Numbered from the stretch's first letter, positions 45,429 to 53,927 are shown. The stretch is 64,000 nt of DNA from Shinella zoogloeoides (GCF_033705735.1 NZ_CP131131.1:1798001-1862000), one strand, 5' to 3'. Made by a program: numbers and translations. Notes: generated by a model not told the origin, from the letters alone.

Positions 45429-46151
45429 TCAGTCGCGCGCGCCGTCGGCGAGCGATGAAAGGCCGGGCAGATCGCGGATGAGCAGCTTCTGCCGGCCGCC
45501 CTCGACGAGGCCGCGGGACTCCCAGGCGCTCAGGATGCGCGAAACGGTGTGCAGCGTCGTGCCGGTCATCTCGGCGATGTCCTGCCGCGAGATCGGGAAG
45601 TCGATACGCACGCCATCCGCTTCCTTCCTTCCGGCCTGCTGCGAAAGCCGCAGCACGGCATGGGCGACGCGGCGCTCCACCTCCTGCGTCGACATCTCGC
45701 GGATGCGGGTATGGGCCTCTTCCAGCCGCTGGCCGATCGTCTGCATGGCCGTGACGGCAAGGCGGGGATTCTGCTCGACGAAATGCGGCCAGAGGTCCGT
45801 CGGCCAGCCGAGGATCACGCTTTCCGTCGCCGCCCGCGCGGTGCCGGGATAGTCCGCCCGCTGCAGGGCCTTGGCGAAGCCGAAGAGATCGCCGGGATGG
45901 ACGACGCGCACGATGATCTGCTGGCCGTCCTCCGTCACCTGCGTCACCTTGAGCCGGCCATGCAGGAGGAGGAAGAAGCTCGCCGCCTGCTGGCCCTGCT
46001 CGAAGACGGCGTCGCCCTGCGCCACGCGGCGCGCGGTCGCATGGGCGAGAAGCCTGTCGAGGTCCTCGTCGCTCATCCTCTCGAACAGGGCGAGCGAGCG
46101 GACGACGGTCCGGTCGATTTTCAAGGTCGCGTTCCTCTCGCGTGCCGTCAT
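45429..46151 (-). CDS. nnrR: Crp/Fnr-family regulator, probable NnrR
   Basis: A 240-residue regulator with an N-terminal cyclic nucleotide-binding-like domain (ALFERMSDEDLDRLLAHATA; VHPGDLFGFAKALQ) and a C-terminal helix-turn-helix (ISRQDIAEMTGTTLHTVSRILSAWE). It lacks the N-terminal cysteine cluster of FNR, so it is not an oxygen sensor of that kind. The recognition helix reads HTVSR, where FNR has ETISR; this fits a regulator of TTGCx rather than TTGAT sites. It lies 49 bp behind nirV and upstream of nap. In alphaproteobacteria NnrR activates nir, nor and nnrS in response to nitric oxide, probably through heme. The name is an inference from context and motif. Confidence 0.75.
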   Translation of the reverse strand: MTARERNATLKIDRTVVRSLALFERMSDEDLDRLLAHATARRVAQGDAVFEQGQQAASFFLLLHGRLKVTQVTEDGQQIIVRVVHPGDLFGFAKALQRADYPGTARAATESVILGWPTDLWPHFVEQNPRLAVTAMQTIGQRLEEAHTRIREMSTQEVERRVAHAVLRLSQQAGRKEADGVRIDFPISRQDIAEMTGTTLHTVSRILSAWESRGLVEGGRQKLLIRDLPGLSSLADGARD

Positions 46152-46200
46152 CGGCGTGAAGGTTACCGGCTTCTATCACGCCTTGCCGCCCGCCGGAAGT

Positions 46201-47118
46201 TCAGAGCGGGATGCCGCGCGCCCGGAATGCGGCGAGGAGCGGCGCGTACCAGCGGGTATCCTTGACGAGCCGGAACCCCACATTGTCCGGCGGCACGCCG
46301 ACGGCGCAGCCGCCGCCCTTGGGATTGCGCACGAAGGAACTCATCGCCGCGCGGTGCTTGCCGCTGGCGACATAGATGCCGCAGGAGGAGGTGTCGTTCA
46401 GCACCTCGCCCGCTTTGTCGAGATTGACGCGGCGATTGCAGGTCGTCGTCCATTCCCAGACATTTCCGGCGAAATCGGCAAGGCCGTATTCGTTCTCGCC
46501 GAAGCGGCCGAGCGGCTGGGGAACGGGATCGCGCGAGGCCTTGCGCGCCGTCTCGCGGCGATAGTCCGCCAGCCAGCGTTCCGCCGGATTGGTGCTGTCG
46601 ATATCGACGCCGAGCGCATCGTCGGGGAAGCGTTCCCCGGCGGCGAAGGCGAGGTCCCGGTCGCTCGGCAGCGTCCAGATCTCGCCGGTGCGCGCGCTGA
46701 GCCAGGCGGCATAGGCGGCCGCGTCGTCATAGCTGACGCCGGTCGCGGGTGTGTCGGCGGCGTCCTTCGGGGCGAAGCCGGGCTCGGCCGCCGCGCAGGC
46801 GCCATCCGCCACGCAGCGCCCGTAATCGGCGGCCGTGACCTGGTATTTCATGATGGTGAGCGCACGGCTTGCCGTGACGGTCTTCTGCGGCCCGTCGACG
46901 GCATAGCCGGCGCGGTAGAATTCGCCGCTCTCGCGATAGGTGAAGCTGCGCGGGGCGATCTCCACCGTCAGCGGCTCGTCCAGCACATGGCCAACCGGCG
47001 CGCCGCCGACGAGGTCGGTCTTGACCGCGAGCGCCCCGGCGAGGGCGGCGAGGGCGGCGAGCAAGAGGGCGGGAAGGGTGAGCGACGTCCAGGATGTGCC
47101 CGATGTCAGTGCAGCCAT
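46201..47118 (-). CDS. nirV: NirV, formylglycine-generating enzyme-like protein
   Basis: A 305-residue protein with an N-terminal membrane helix or signal (LTLPALLLAALAALAGALAV) and a SUMF1/FGE-sulfatase domain (MKYQVTAADYGRCV; ATGVSYDDAAAYAAWLSARTG; GNVWEWTTTC; NVGFRLVKD). Such nirV genes lie behind nirK in many denitrifiers; the biochemical role is unknown, and the catalytic cysteines of true FGE cannot be assigned with certainty. It follows nirK after 124 bp containing a stem-loop. Confidence 0.87.
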   Translation of the reverse strand: MAALTSGTSWTSLTLPALLLAALAALAGALAVKTDLVGGAPVGHVLDEPLTVEIAPRSFTYRESGEFYRAGYAVDGPQKTVTASRALTIMKYQVTAADYGRCVADGACAAAEPGFAPKDAADTPATGVSYDDAAAYAAWLSARTGEIWTLPSDRDLAFAAGERFPDDALGVDIDSTNPAERWLADYRRETARKASRDPVPQPLGRFGENEYGLADFAGNVWEWTTTCNRRVNLDKAGEVLNDTSSCGIYVASGKHRAAMSSFVRNPKGGGCAVGVPPDNVGFRLVKDTRWYAPLLAAFRARGIPL

Positions 47119-47208
47119 GGTGGCCTCCTTGCACCGCGCCCGGACGATCGTTCGGCGTCCGGGACGGCGCCGATGGGGAACCGGACCGCCGGCGGCGGCC
47201 CGGAAGGA

Positions 47209-47232
47209 TGCGCCCGCCTGAGGACGGGCGCA
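47209..47232 (-). other. intercistronic stem-loop behind nirK
   Basis: Arms TGCGCCCG and CGGGCGCA with an 8-base loop lie about 10 bases after the nirK stop and before nirV. No U-run follows on the transcribed strand. It probably leaves nirK more abundant than nirV and nnrR messages. Confidence 0.55.
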
Positions 47233-47242
47233 CCGGGGAGCG

Positions 47243-48382
47243 TCAGACGCCGTTCGGCGGCGTGACCGAGGTCATCAGGTCGTCGTTCCACTCGCCCGTG
47301 ACCGTGAAATGCGCGGCCGCGCCGAGCTCGAAGGCTTCGATCAGGTTGTGGTTGACATAGGCGTAGATGCCCGGCTGCTCGAAGGTGTAGAAGGCCGCGC
47401 CCGCCGTGCCGCCCGGAATGAACCAGGTCTCCTGGTCGACATCCGGCACGTTGCGGAACTTGCCGGTCGACCAGACATAGTCGCCATGGCCGCCGATGAG
47501 GTGCGGACGGGTGTCACGGTTGGCCTGCGAATGCACGATCAGCACCTTCTCGCCCACCTCGGCCTTCAGGGCGTTCTCGCCGGTGAGGGCCCCGACCGCG
47601 CCGTTGAAGACGATGTGGCTCGGGGTCAGCGTGCGCATGACCTTCAGCGTGTCGTCATAGGCCTCGCCGACGCTGTCGTACTTCTTGTAGTTCCCCGCTT
47701 CGTCGCGAGGCACGTAGAAGTCCTGCTCGCCGACATAGTAGACGCGGTCATAGGTCAGCTCCTTGCCGTGCCCGTCCGTCAGGCCCTCGCGCGGCAGCAC
47801 CATGATGGCGCCGTTCATGCCCGAGGTGACGTGCCAGGGCACCATTCCGGGAGGTGCGCAATGGTAGACGAAGACGCCGGCCTTGGTGGCCTTGAAGCGC
47901 AGCACCGTCCGCTCGCCCGGGTTGACCACGGTCAGCGCGCCGCCGCCGAGGGCGCCGGTGGCCGAATGGAAGTCGATATTGTGCTGCAGCTCGTTCGTCT
48001 CTGGGTTGATGAGCGTCAGTTCGACATAGTCGCCCTGGTGCACCACCATCAGCGGGCCGGGGACCGAGCCGTTGAAGGTCATGGCATGGACTTCCGTGCC
48101 CTTGTCGTCGAGGATCATCTTCTTTTCCTCGATCGTCATGGTGAATTCGTAGATCTTGGGTCCGCCTTCGGCCTTCTGGCTATGGGCGTGGACGAAGGGC
48201 GGCTTGACCAGCTCGACCTTCACCCGCTCCAGCCTGGCGATGTCGGCCGGTGCGGCCTTGCCGGCTTCCGCCGCGCCGCCCTCGGCATGCGCCATCGAGG
48301 CCGCAATGATCGGCGTCAGGACGCCCGCAAAGGCGGCTCCGCCCAGGATCGTGCGGCGAGTCATCTGAAGCTGCTCAGTCAT
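47243..48382 (-). CDS. nirK: copper-containing nitrite reductase NirK
   Basis: A 379-residue periplasmic enzyme that reduces nitrite to nitric oxide. A Tat signal ([14 protein letters not shown]) covers about residues 7-33. Two cupredoxin domains carry type 1 copper ligands H134, C175, H184 and M189, type 2 ligands H139, H174 and a C-terminal His near 345, and the catalytic Asp D137 ([33 protein letters not shown]). The spacing matches class I NirK. It is divergent from nnrS, and two palindromic boxes lie between them. All active-site residues are present. Confidence 0.97.
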   Translation of the reverse strand: MTEQLQMTRRTILGGAAFAGVLTPIIAASMAHAEGGAAEAGKAAPADIARLERVKVELVKPPFVHAHSQKAEGGPKIYEFTMTIEEKKMILDDKGTEVHAMTFNGSVPGPLMVVHQGDYVELTLINPETNELQHNIDFHSATGALGGGALTVVNPGERTVLRFKATKAGVFVYHCAPPGMVPWHVTSGMNGAIMVLPREGLTDGHGKELTYDRVYYVGEQDFYVPRDEAGNYKKYDSVGEAYDDTLKVMRTLTPSHIVFNGAVGALTGENALKAEVGEKVLIVHSQANRDTRPHLIGGHGDYVWSTGKFRNVPDVDQETWFIPGGTAGAAFYTFEQPGIYAYVNHNLIEAFELGAAAHFTVTGEWNDDLMTSVTPPNGV

Positions 48383-48460
48383 TGCCTTATCTCCTTTTCA
48401 AAGGACGAGGCGGTGTATCGCCCTGTCCCTTCTGTTCTAGGAGCATTCGCGCCGTCCTCT

Positions 48461-48474
48461 TTGTGTTGGCTCAA
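48461..48474. promoter_or_regulatory. NnrR-type box upstream of nirK
   Basis: TTGTG-TTGG-CTCAA, flanked by T and A to give CTTTG...CAAAT. The centre is about 85 bp before the nirK start. It resembles the other TTGnn-N4-nnCAA sites of the window, though its inner bases are less conserved. Confidence 0.6.
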
Positions 48475-48523
48475 ATTACCCCTTCAGGTTGCTGCGGCAT
48501 TTTGGCAGGCGCCGATTTGCTCT

Positions 48524-48537
48524 TTGCCATCTCGCAA
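48524..48537. promoter_or_regulatory. NnrR-type box between nirK and nnrS
   Basis: TTGCC-ATCT-CGCAA, extended to CTTTG...CAAAG. The centre is about 65 bp before nnrS and 148 bp before nirK, so it best serves nnrS. It shares the extended palindrome with the boxes at 58706 and 59617. Confidence 0.75.
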
Positions 48538-48595
48538 AGAAGCGGCACCGCGCCTGCCCTAGAAGGGACCGGTCATTTGCAAAGGAGCAGCGATC

Positions 48596-49810
48596 ATGAC
48601 TGCAAGCCAATCCGCCGCGCGCGTCAGCCGCGCCGTCCCGCGCGGCCTTTCCCGCACGGGGCCGGTGCTGTTTTCCTACGGTTTCCGGCCCTTCTTCCTC
48701 GGCGGCGGCCTCTGGGCCATCGTGGCGATGGCCTTGTGGATCGCGGCGATCTCCGGGCGGATCGACCTTGCCGGCGACTATGGCGCGGCCAACTGGCATG
48801 CGCACGAAATGCTCTTCGGCTTCGCCTCCGCCGTGCTCGCCGGCTTCCTGCTGACGGCCGTGCCGAACTGGACGGGGCGCCTGCCGGTGTCGGGCTGGCC
48901 GCTCGGCGGCCTCTTCGCCCTCTGGTGCGCCGGGCGCCTCGCGCTGCTCGCCACGGACGGGATCGGCGTCGTGGCCGCCGCCGTGATCGACGGGCTGTTC
49001 CTTCCCGTGCTGCTCGCCATCTGCACGCGCGAAGTCGTGGCGGGCCGCAAGTGGAAGGACCTGAAGGTGCTGGGCGGCCTGCTGGCGCTGTCGCTCGCCA
49101 ACGGCATCTTCCATGTCGCGGTGATCGACGGCGGCCATGACCACATGGCGCTGCGCCTTGCCGTTTCGGCCTATATCGTGCTGGTGATGATCGTCGGCGG
49201 CCGCATCGTGCCGAGCTTCACGCGCAACTGGCTGAACAAGTTCGGCCGCACGGATTTTCCCGTGCCGTACAACCGCTACGACACCGTCGCCATTCTCGGC
49301 GGCGTGGCGGCGCTCGCCGCCTGGGCGGCCGCGCCGGACCATCCCGTCACGGCGGTGCTCGGCGCTGCCGCCGCCCTCGTGCATGCCGCCCGCCTCTACC
49401 GCTGGCGCGGATGGACGGTGGCGCCGGAAAAGCTGCTGCTCGTGCTGCACGCCGCCTATGCCTTCATCCCGCTCGGCCTTGCCGCCATCGGCGTCAGCGC
49501 GCTCGGCCTCCTGGAGGAGCGGTCGGTGCTGCATCTTCTTTCGGTCGGCGGGGTCGCCTGCATGATGCTGGCGATGATGACGCGCGCGAGCCTCGGCCAT
49601 ACCGGCCATGCGCTGACGGCCTCGCGCCTGACGATCGCCGCCTATGCGGCCTTGATCCTCTGCGCGCTGGTGCGCCCGCTCGGCGAGATCCTGCCCGATG
49701 CGAGCGCCACGATCTATGCCGTCGCCGGCCTACTCTGGATCATCGCCTTCGGCCTCTTCTCGTTCGAATATGCGCCGATCCTCGCGCGCAAGCGGCGCAC
49801 GCCGCTCTGA
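48596..49810 (+). CDS. nnrS: NnrS family heme/copper membrane protein
   Basis: A 404-residue integral membrane protein with about twelve helices. Conserved NnrS features are visible: FSYGFRPFFLGGGLWA at the N-terminus, NWHAHEMLFGFASAVLAGFLLTAVPNW, VGGRIVPSFTRNWLN and MMTRASLGHTGH. NnrS proteins bind heme and copper and protect denitrifiers against NO-linked iron chelate stress. An AAAGGAG site precedes the ATG. It is divergent from nirK and shares its control region, so NO-dependent expression is likely. Confidence 0.93.
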   Translation: MTASQSAARVSRAVPRGLSRTGPVLFSYGFRPFFLGGGLWAIVAMALWIAAISGRIDLAGDYGAANWHAHEMLFGFASAVLAGFLLTAVPNWTGRLPVSGWPLGGLFALWCAGRLALLATDGIGVVAAAVIDGLFLPVLLAICTREVVAGRKWKDLKVLGGLLALSLANGIFHVAVIDGGHDHMALRLAVSAYIVLVMIVGGRIVPSFTRNWLNKFGRTDFPVPYNRYDTVAILGGVAALAAWAAAPDHPVTAVLGAAAALVHAARLYRWRGWTVAPEKLLLVLHAAYAFIPLGLAAIGVSALGLLEERSVLHLLSVGGVACMMLAMMTRASLGHTGHALTASRLTIAAYAALILCALVRPLGEILPDASATIYAVAGLLWIIAFGLFSFEYAPILARKRRTPL

Positions 49811-49818
49811 AGGCGAAA

Positions 49819-49842
49819 ACGGCCCGGATATCTCCGGGCCGT
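49819..49842. terminator. bidirectional terminator between nnrS and the MIP18-type gene
   Basis: A perfect stem of ten bases (ACGGCCCGGA/TCCGGGCCGT) with loop TATC lies between the convergent genes. On the minus strand it is followed by TTTTC; on the plus strand by CTCTCGTT. Confidence 0.75.
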
Positions 49843-49849
49843 CTCTCGT

Positions 49850-50152
49850 TCATGCGTCCATCATGTCCGGCGTCCACGGCGGCTCGTAGGTCATATGCAC
49901 CTCGGCATATTCCACGCCCGGCACATGCCAGACGCAATTGCCCACCGCTTCCTTCAGATAGCCGCTCGCCGGGCAACCGCGCGTCGTCGTGGTCATGGTG
50001 ACGCGGACGACGCCGCCCTCTTCCACCGCGACGTCGTAGATCAGGCCGAGATCGACGATGTTGCGGCCGATCTCCGGGTCGATAATCATGCGCAGCGCGT
50101 TGCGGATATCGTCCGCGAGCGCGGCCTTTTCCTCGTCTTCCATCGCGCTCAC
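49850..50152 (-). CDS. MIP18/PaaD-like metal-sulfur cluster assembly protein
   Basis: A 100-residue protein of the DUF59/MIP18 family (IIDPEIGRNIVDLGLIYDVAV; MTTTTRGCPASGYLKEAV), with the conserved Cys in RGCP. Family members act in iron-sulfur cluster assembly or metal-enzyme maturation. It ends a four-gene operon with two DUF2249 genes and an NnrS-like membrane protein and overlaps the preceding gene by 4 bases. A role in maturing a nitrogen-oxide enzyme is inferred. Confidence 0.82.
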   Translation of the reverse strand: MSAMEDEEKAALADDIRNALRMIIDPEIGRNIVDLGLIYDVAVEEGGVVRVTMTTTTRGCPASGYLKEAVGNCVWHVPGVEYAEVHMTYEPPWTPDMMDA

Positions 50153-50679
50153 CCCTTCGGCCGGCCGGCCCGCACGAGGATGCGGTAGGCGGTGCCGGCC
50201 TCATCGAAATTGCCGGCCCACTGGTGGCCACGCTTGACGAGTTCGGGGAACAGGAACACCGGCTCGCGCGAGAGCAGCGCGAAAAGCACCTCGCCCGCCT
50301 CCAGCTTTTCCGCGGCGGCGAGGAGGCGCACCATCGGTTCCGGCGGATCGAGGTCCGAGAGGTCGAGATGGAAGGAGGGATCGGGCCAGGTCTCGGGATT
50401 GCCGGCATCGGCCGAGGTCTCGACCGATGCGGCAGGCTGCGGCGTGAACAGCACTTCCCAGTGACCGTCCGCGATCTCGCGGGCCTCATGATCGAAGCCG
50501 CGGCCCTCCATGACGCGGAAGAGCGGCTGCGGGCGGAAGGGGGCGACGAGCTTCAGCCCCTGCCCGGGCGCGAGCTCCCGCACCGCCTGCATGATCTCCT
50601 GGAACGGCTCGCCGCCGTTCTGGAGGATCGGCCGCACGTCGAGGACTTTCGGTGCGATCTCGGTTGAAACATCGGGCAT
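50149..50679 (-). CDS. tandem DUF2249 protein
   Basis: A 176-residue cytoplasmic protein made of two DUF2249-like units (about 10-85: VLDVRPILQNGGEPFQEIMQ, LKLVAPFRPQPLFRVMEGRG; about 98-172: LDLSDLDPPEPMVRLLAA, VLFALLSREPVFLFPELVKRG). DUF2249 has the SirA/TusA-like fold but its biochemical role is unknown; genes of this family recur beside denitrification genes. It overlaps the MIP18-type gene and lies 3 bp behind the membrane gene. Confidence 0.8.
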   Translation of the reverse strand: MPDVSTEIAPKVLDVRPILQNGGEPFQEIMQAVRELAPGQGLKLVAPFRPQPLFRVMEGRGFDHEAREIADGHWEVLFTPQPAASVETSADAGNPETWPDPSFHLDLSDLDPPEPMVRLLAAAEKLEAGEVLFALLSREPVFLFPELVKRGHQWAGNFDEAGTAYRILVRAGRPKG

Positions 50680-50682
50680 CGG

Positions 50683-52035
50683 TCATCTCCTTGAGAGGGA
50701 AAGGGGCAGGAAAAGGTGCGGCCGCACCGCGCCGTCCGGCGCGCGCAGCGCCGCCGGCACGATGGCGAGGCGGCGCGTGCGGACGAATTCGCGCATCAGG
50801 GCCAGCGTCGCGAGAAGCTGCATGCACACGATGGGACGGAACGCGCCCGCCGCACCCGCGAGAAGCGCCAGCGCGGCGGCGGCCACCGCACCGTAGTATA
50901 TCAGGAAGAGAATACGCGCGCGGCCTTCCTCGACAAGATCCTGCACCCGCGGCACCGGCGCGCGGCCGAGAACCGGCCCATAGGCTTCCAGCCAGGTGAG
51001 GAAGGCGACGATCTTGTAGAGCTGGGCAAGCCCCAGCCCCGTCAGCCAGCCGAAGACGAAGAGATAGACGAGCGCCGCGACGCCGTCCCCTTCCCGCACG
51101 GCGGGGATGTTGACGAGGAGGACGCAGACGGCGAGCGCGGCGAAGGCCGGAAAGGTCGCGCGGATGTTCAGCTCCGCCTGCTTGCGCCTGCGCGCGCGGT
51201 AGAGATGCAGGACATCGCCGCCATAGAGCAGCGCCGCTACCAGCGACAAGAGGAGCGCCGCGGCGAAGAGCAGGCCCACGCCGGAGACGGCGAGAAGCAC
51301 GAGCGGAATGCAGGCCGCGATGAGGCCGATCGCCAGTGCCGTCGCCCACCAGGCCGCATGGCTCGTCCGACGCTCGATTTCCGGCGCGAGCAGGAACATG
51401 GCGAGGAGGCGATAGCTGACGCCGACGGCGGTGATGCTGAGCCAGCCGCCGAGCCCGAGCGCCGCATGCAGCCCCAGGCCGTCGGCGACCAGCCGGGCGA
51501 AGGGCTCGGCATCGACGATGCCGGAAAGGGCGAGGGTGAAGGTCGCGCCGACGAGGACCGTCGCCGTGAGCGCGGCGAGCCCCAGGGCGACGAAGCGGGC
51601 GGGCAGCGGCAGGGGCCGCGCCGCGTGGAGCGTCGCCGCGAGGATGGCGACGACGAGGCCGAAACCGAGGAGCAGCAGCCCGCCGCCGGCCGGCAGGAGA
51701 AGGGGCGGTAGGTCGACGAGGCCGGAAAGCGCGACGAAGCCGGCGACGAGCAGGCCGAGGCCGCCGACGACGAGCGCCAGCGCCGGGGCCGCGAACCGGC
51801 CGCCGACCAGCGGCCGGGCGATGAGCACCGGCACGAATTGCAGGAGCGCGCCCGCCATCAGCAGGCTCAGCCAGCCGATGGCGAGGACATGGACGTGGAC
51901 CAGCGTCTCCGGCGCGCCGATGGCGGCGGCCGGATAGCCGTAGCCGGCGACCATCAGCCCCTGCCCCGCAAGGAGCATCAGGCAGGCGACGGCGAAGTAG
52001 GACATGGTCCAGCGGGAAAGCGTGGCGCCCGGCAT
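50683..52035 (-). CDS. polytopic membrane protein, NnrS/heme-copper oxidase-like
   Basis: A 450-residue protein with about twelve hydrophobic segments. The start at 52035 has an excellent GAGGAGG site; a longer frame upstream is not coding. Two regions carry His followed by a Gly-Trp helix: ETLVHVHVLAIGWLSLLMAG (H47, H49) with LLQFVPVL after it, and GLHAALGLGGWLSITAVG (His near 190). These resemble the heme-binding helices of NnrS and subunit I-like proteins. No catalytic copper-site histidine cluster is evident. Function is unknown; placement between DUF2249 genes behind an NnrR-type box suggests NO handling or metal insertion. Confidence 0.7.
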   Translation of the reverse strand: MPGATLSRWTMSYFAVACLMLLAGQGLMVAGYGYPAAAIGAPETLVHVHVLAIGWLSLLMAGALLQFVPVLIARPLVGGRFAAPALALVVGGLGLLVAGFVALSGLVDLPPLLLPAGGGLLLLGFGLVVAILAATLHAARPLPLPARFVALGLAALTATVLVGATFTLALSGIVDAEPFARLVADGLGLHAALGLGGWLSITAVGVSYRLLAMFLLAPEIERRTSHAAWWATALAIGLIAACIPLVLLAVSGVGLLFAAALLLSLVAALLYGGDVLHLYRARRRKQAELNIRATFPAFAALAVCVLLVNIPAVREGDGVAALVYLFVFGWLTGLGLAQLYKIVAFLTWLEAYGPVLGRAPVPRVQDLVEEGRARILFLIYYGAVAAAALALLAGAAGAFRPIVCMQLLATLALMREFVRTRRLAIVPAALRAPDGAVRPHLFLPLSLSRR

Positions 52036-52061
52036 CTTGATTCCTCCTCGCCGCGGAAGGC

Positions 52062-52340
52062 TCAGTGATCGGAGCCGCAGCAGCAATCGCAGCCGCCGTC
52101 TTCCAGCCGGTCGATCTCGACGCGCCAGACCTCCGGCCCCTGTTCCAGATAGTCCCAGCCGAACTGTCCGGGGAAATTCGTCTCGAGCTGGTAGTGCAGC
52201 GGACGCGGATCGTGGTCGCTGGTGATCAGCATCGACTTGCCGGGAAGCAGCGCGCCGAGCATGCCGAAGATGCGCGGATGGCGTTCGCGCGGCGGGACCG
52301 TGCGGACATCGATGAGGGGCTTTTCCTGAAGGTCTGACAT
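52062..52340 (-). CDS. DUF2249 protein with a cysteine-rich C-terminal tail
   Basis: A 92-residue cytoplasmic protein. The DUF2249 core is visible (PLIDVRTVPPRERHPRIFGM; PGKSMLITSDHDPRPLHYQL; EVWRVEIDRLE), then a tail ending GGCDCCCGSDH with four cysteines and a histidine, a likely metal-binding cluster. It is the first gene of the accessory operon, with a palindromic box about 110 bp upstream. No other start fits as well as the ATG at 52340. Function is unknown; metal or sulfur handling is inferred. Confidence 0.8.
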   Translation of the reverse strand: MSDLQEKPLIDVRTVPPRERHPRIFGMLGALLPGKSMLITSDHDPRPLHYQLETNFPGQFGWDYLEQGPEVWRVEIDRLEDGGCDCCCGSDH

Positions 52341-52442
52341 GTTCGGGTGTTCCGTCCCGGCCGCTCCGGTTTGCGTTCCGCAAGGGCACGGCCCGACCCG
52401 AACGGAACCGGCCAAGGCTAGCGCCGCGCCCGTCCCGCCACT

Positions 52443-52456
52443 TTGACCATGCGCAA
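52443..52456. promoter_or_regulatory. NnrR-type box upstream of the DUF2249 accessory operon
   Basis: TTGAC-CATG-CGCAA, within TTTGACCATGCGCAAA. The centre is about 110 bp before the leftward 92-aa gene and about 119 bp before hemN. Orientation cannot be decided from the box alone. Confidence 0.65.
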
Positions 52457-52491
52457 ACAATTCCCGGTTTGCCGGGGCGATGGCGTCTTGC

Positions 52492-52505
52492 TTGGCTTTT
52501 CGCAA
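52492..52505. promoter_or_regulatory. NnrR-type box upstream of hemN
   Basis: TTGGC-TTTT-CGCAA, about 70 bp before the hemN start, a distance suited to activation. The right half CGCAAAG is identical to that of the nnrS box. Confidence 0.7.
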
Positions 52506-52568
52506 AGAAGCCCCGCGCGCCGGCTCTTAGGCTTTCGTCAATCGACCGAACGAAAGAAGGAGCGCGCC

Positions 52569-53921
52569 ATGCAACAGGCATTGATCGAGAAATACGGCGA
52601 GGCGCGGCTGCCGCGCTACACGAGCTACCCGACCGCACCCGCCTTCTCGCCTTCCGTCGGCGCGGGCACCTATGGCGACTGGCTCTCCGGCATCGCGCCG
52701 GGCACCGATGCCTCGCTCTACCTGCACATTCCCTTCTGCCGGTCGATGTGCTGGTACTGCGGCTGTCACACGACCATCACCCAGCGCGACGAGCCGATCC
52801 TCGACTATATCGACATGCTGCGAAAGGAGATCGGCCTCGTCTCCGACAGGGTCGGCAACCGGCCGAGGATCCGCCACGTCCATTTCGGCGGCGGCACGCC
52901 GACGATCATGCAGCCGGAGGAGTTCCGCGACCTGATCGGCCTGATGCGTGCCCGCTTCGCCTTCACGGCCGGCATGGAGATCGCCGTGGAGATCGACCCG
53001 CGCACGTTGACGCCCGACATGGCCGATGCGCTCGGTGAGGCCGGCGTCACCCGCGCCAGCCTCGGCGTGCAGAGCTTCGATCCCGTCGTGCAGAAGGCGA
53101 TCAACCGTATCCAGAGCGAGGCGCAGACGCTGGATGCCGTTCAGCGGCTGCGCAAGGCCGGCATCGGCGGCATCAATTTCGACCTCATCTACGGCCTGCC
53201 GCACCAGACGGTGGCCTCCTGCATCGAGACGGCGCGGGCGGCGATCGCCATGCGGCCGGAGCGCTTCGCCGTCTTCGGCTATGCGCATATCCCCTCCTTC
53301 AAGAAGCACCAGCGGTTGATCGACGAGCGCGCCCTGCCGGATGCGGCGATGCGCGCCGAGCAGGCCGAGGCCATCGCCGAGACGCTTGCCGCCGCCGGCT
53401 ATGTCCGCATCGGCCTCGACCATTACGCCCTGCCGGCCGACAGCCTTGCGCTTGCGGCAAGGCGCAGCCGGTTGCACCGCAATTTCCAAGGCTACACGAC
53501 GGATGCCTGCACGACGCTGATCGGCTTCGGCGCCTCGTCCATCGGGCGCACGCCGGAAGGCTACGTCCAGAACGAGGTGCCGCCCGGGCTCTACGCCCAG
53601 CGCATCGCCTCCGGCCGGCTCGCGACCGTCAAGGGCTACCGCATCACGCCGGAGGACCGGCTGCGTGCCGAGATCATCGAGCGGCTGATGTGCGATTTCC
53701 GCGCCGATGTCGGCACCATCGCCGGCCGGCACGGCTTCGATCCGGCGGCGCTTATCGAGGGCAATGCCCGACTGGCGGCGCTGGAACAGGACGGGGCGGT
53801 CGACATCCGCGGCGGCACGATCACCGTGCGGCAGGACCATCGCTTCATCATCCGCGCCGTCGCTGCGGCCTTCGACGCTTATATCGACCAGTTCGCCCGC
53901 ACCCACAGCAAGGCCGCCTGA
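52569..53921 (+). CDS. hemN: oxygen-independent coproporphyrinogen III oxidase HemN
   Basis: A 450-residue radical SAM enzyme of anaerobic heme synthesis that decarboxylates two propionate side chains to give protoporphyrinogen IX. The cluster motif C-x3-C-x2-C-G-C is complete (IPFCRSMCWYCGC, about residues 55-67), with HFGGGTP, YLHIPF and the HemN-specific RYTSYPTAP opening and C-terminal domain. Length matches HemN rather than shorter HemW. An AAGGAG site precedes the ATG at 52569. It would supply heme for cytochromes of the nap and nor systems under low oxygen, consistent with the upstream box. Confidence 0.95.
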   Translation: MQQALIEKYGEARLPRYTSYPTAPAFSPSVGAGTYGDWLSGIAPGTDASLYLHIPFCRSMCWYCGCHTTITQRDEPILDYIDMLRKEIGLVSDRVGNRPRIRHVHFGGGTPTIMQPEEFRDLIGLMRARFAFTAGMEIAVEIDPRTLTPDMADALGEAGVTRASLGVQSFDPVVQKAINRIQSEAQTLDAVQRLRKAGIGGINFDLIYGLPHQTVASCIETARAAIAMRPERFAVFGYAHIPSFKKHQRLIDERALPDAAMRAEQAEAIAETLAAAGYVRIGLDHYALPADSLALAARRSRLHRNFQGYTTDACTTLIGFGASSIGRTPEGYVQNEVPPGLYAQRIASGRLATVKGYRITPEDRLRAEIIERLMCDFRADVGTIAGRHGFDPAALIEGNARLAALEQDGAVDIRGGTITVRQDHRFIIRAVAAAFDAYIDQFARTHSKAA

Positions 53922-53927
53922 AACGAG

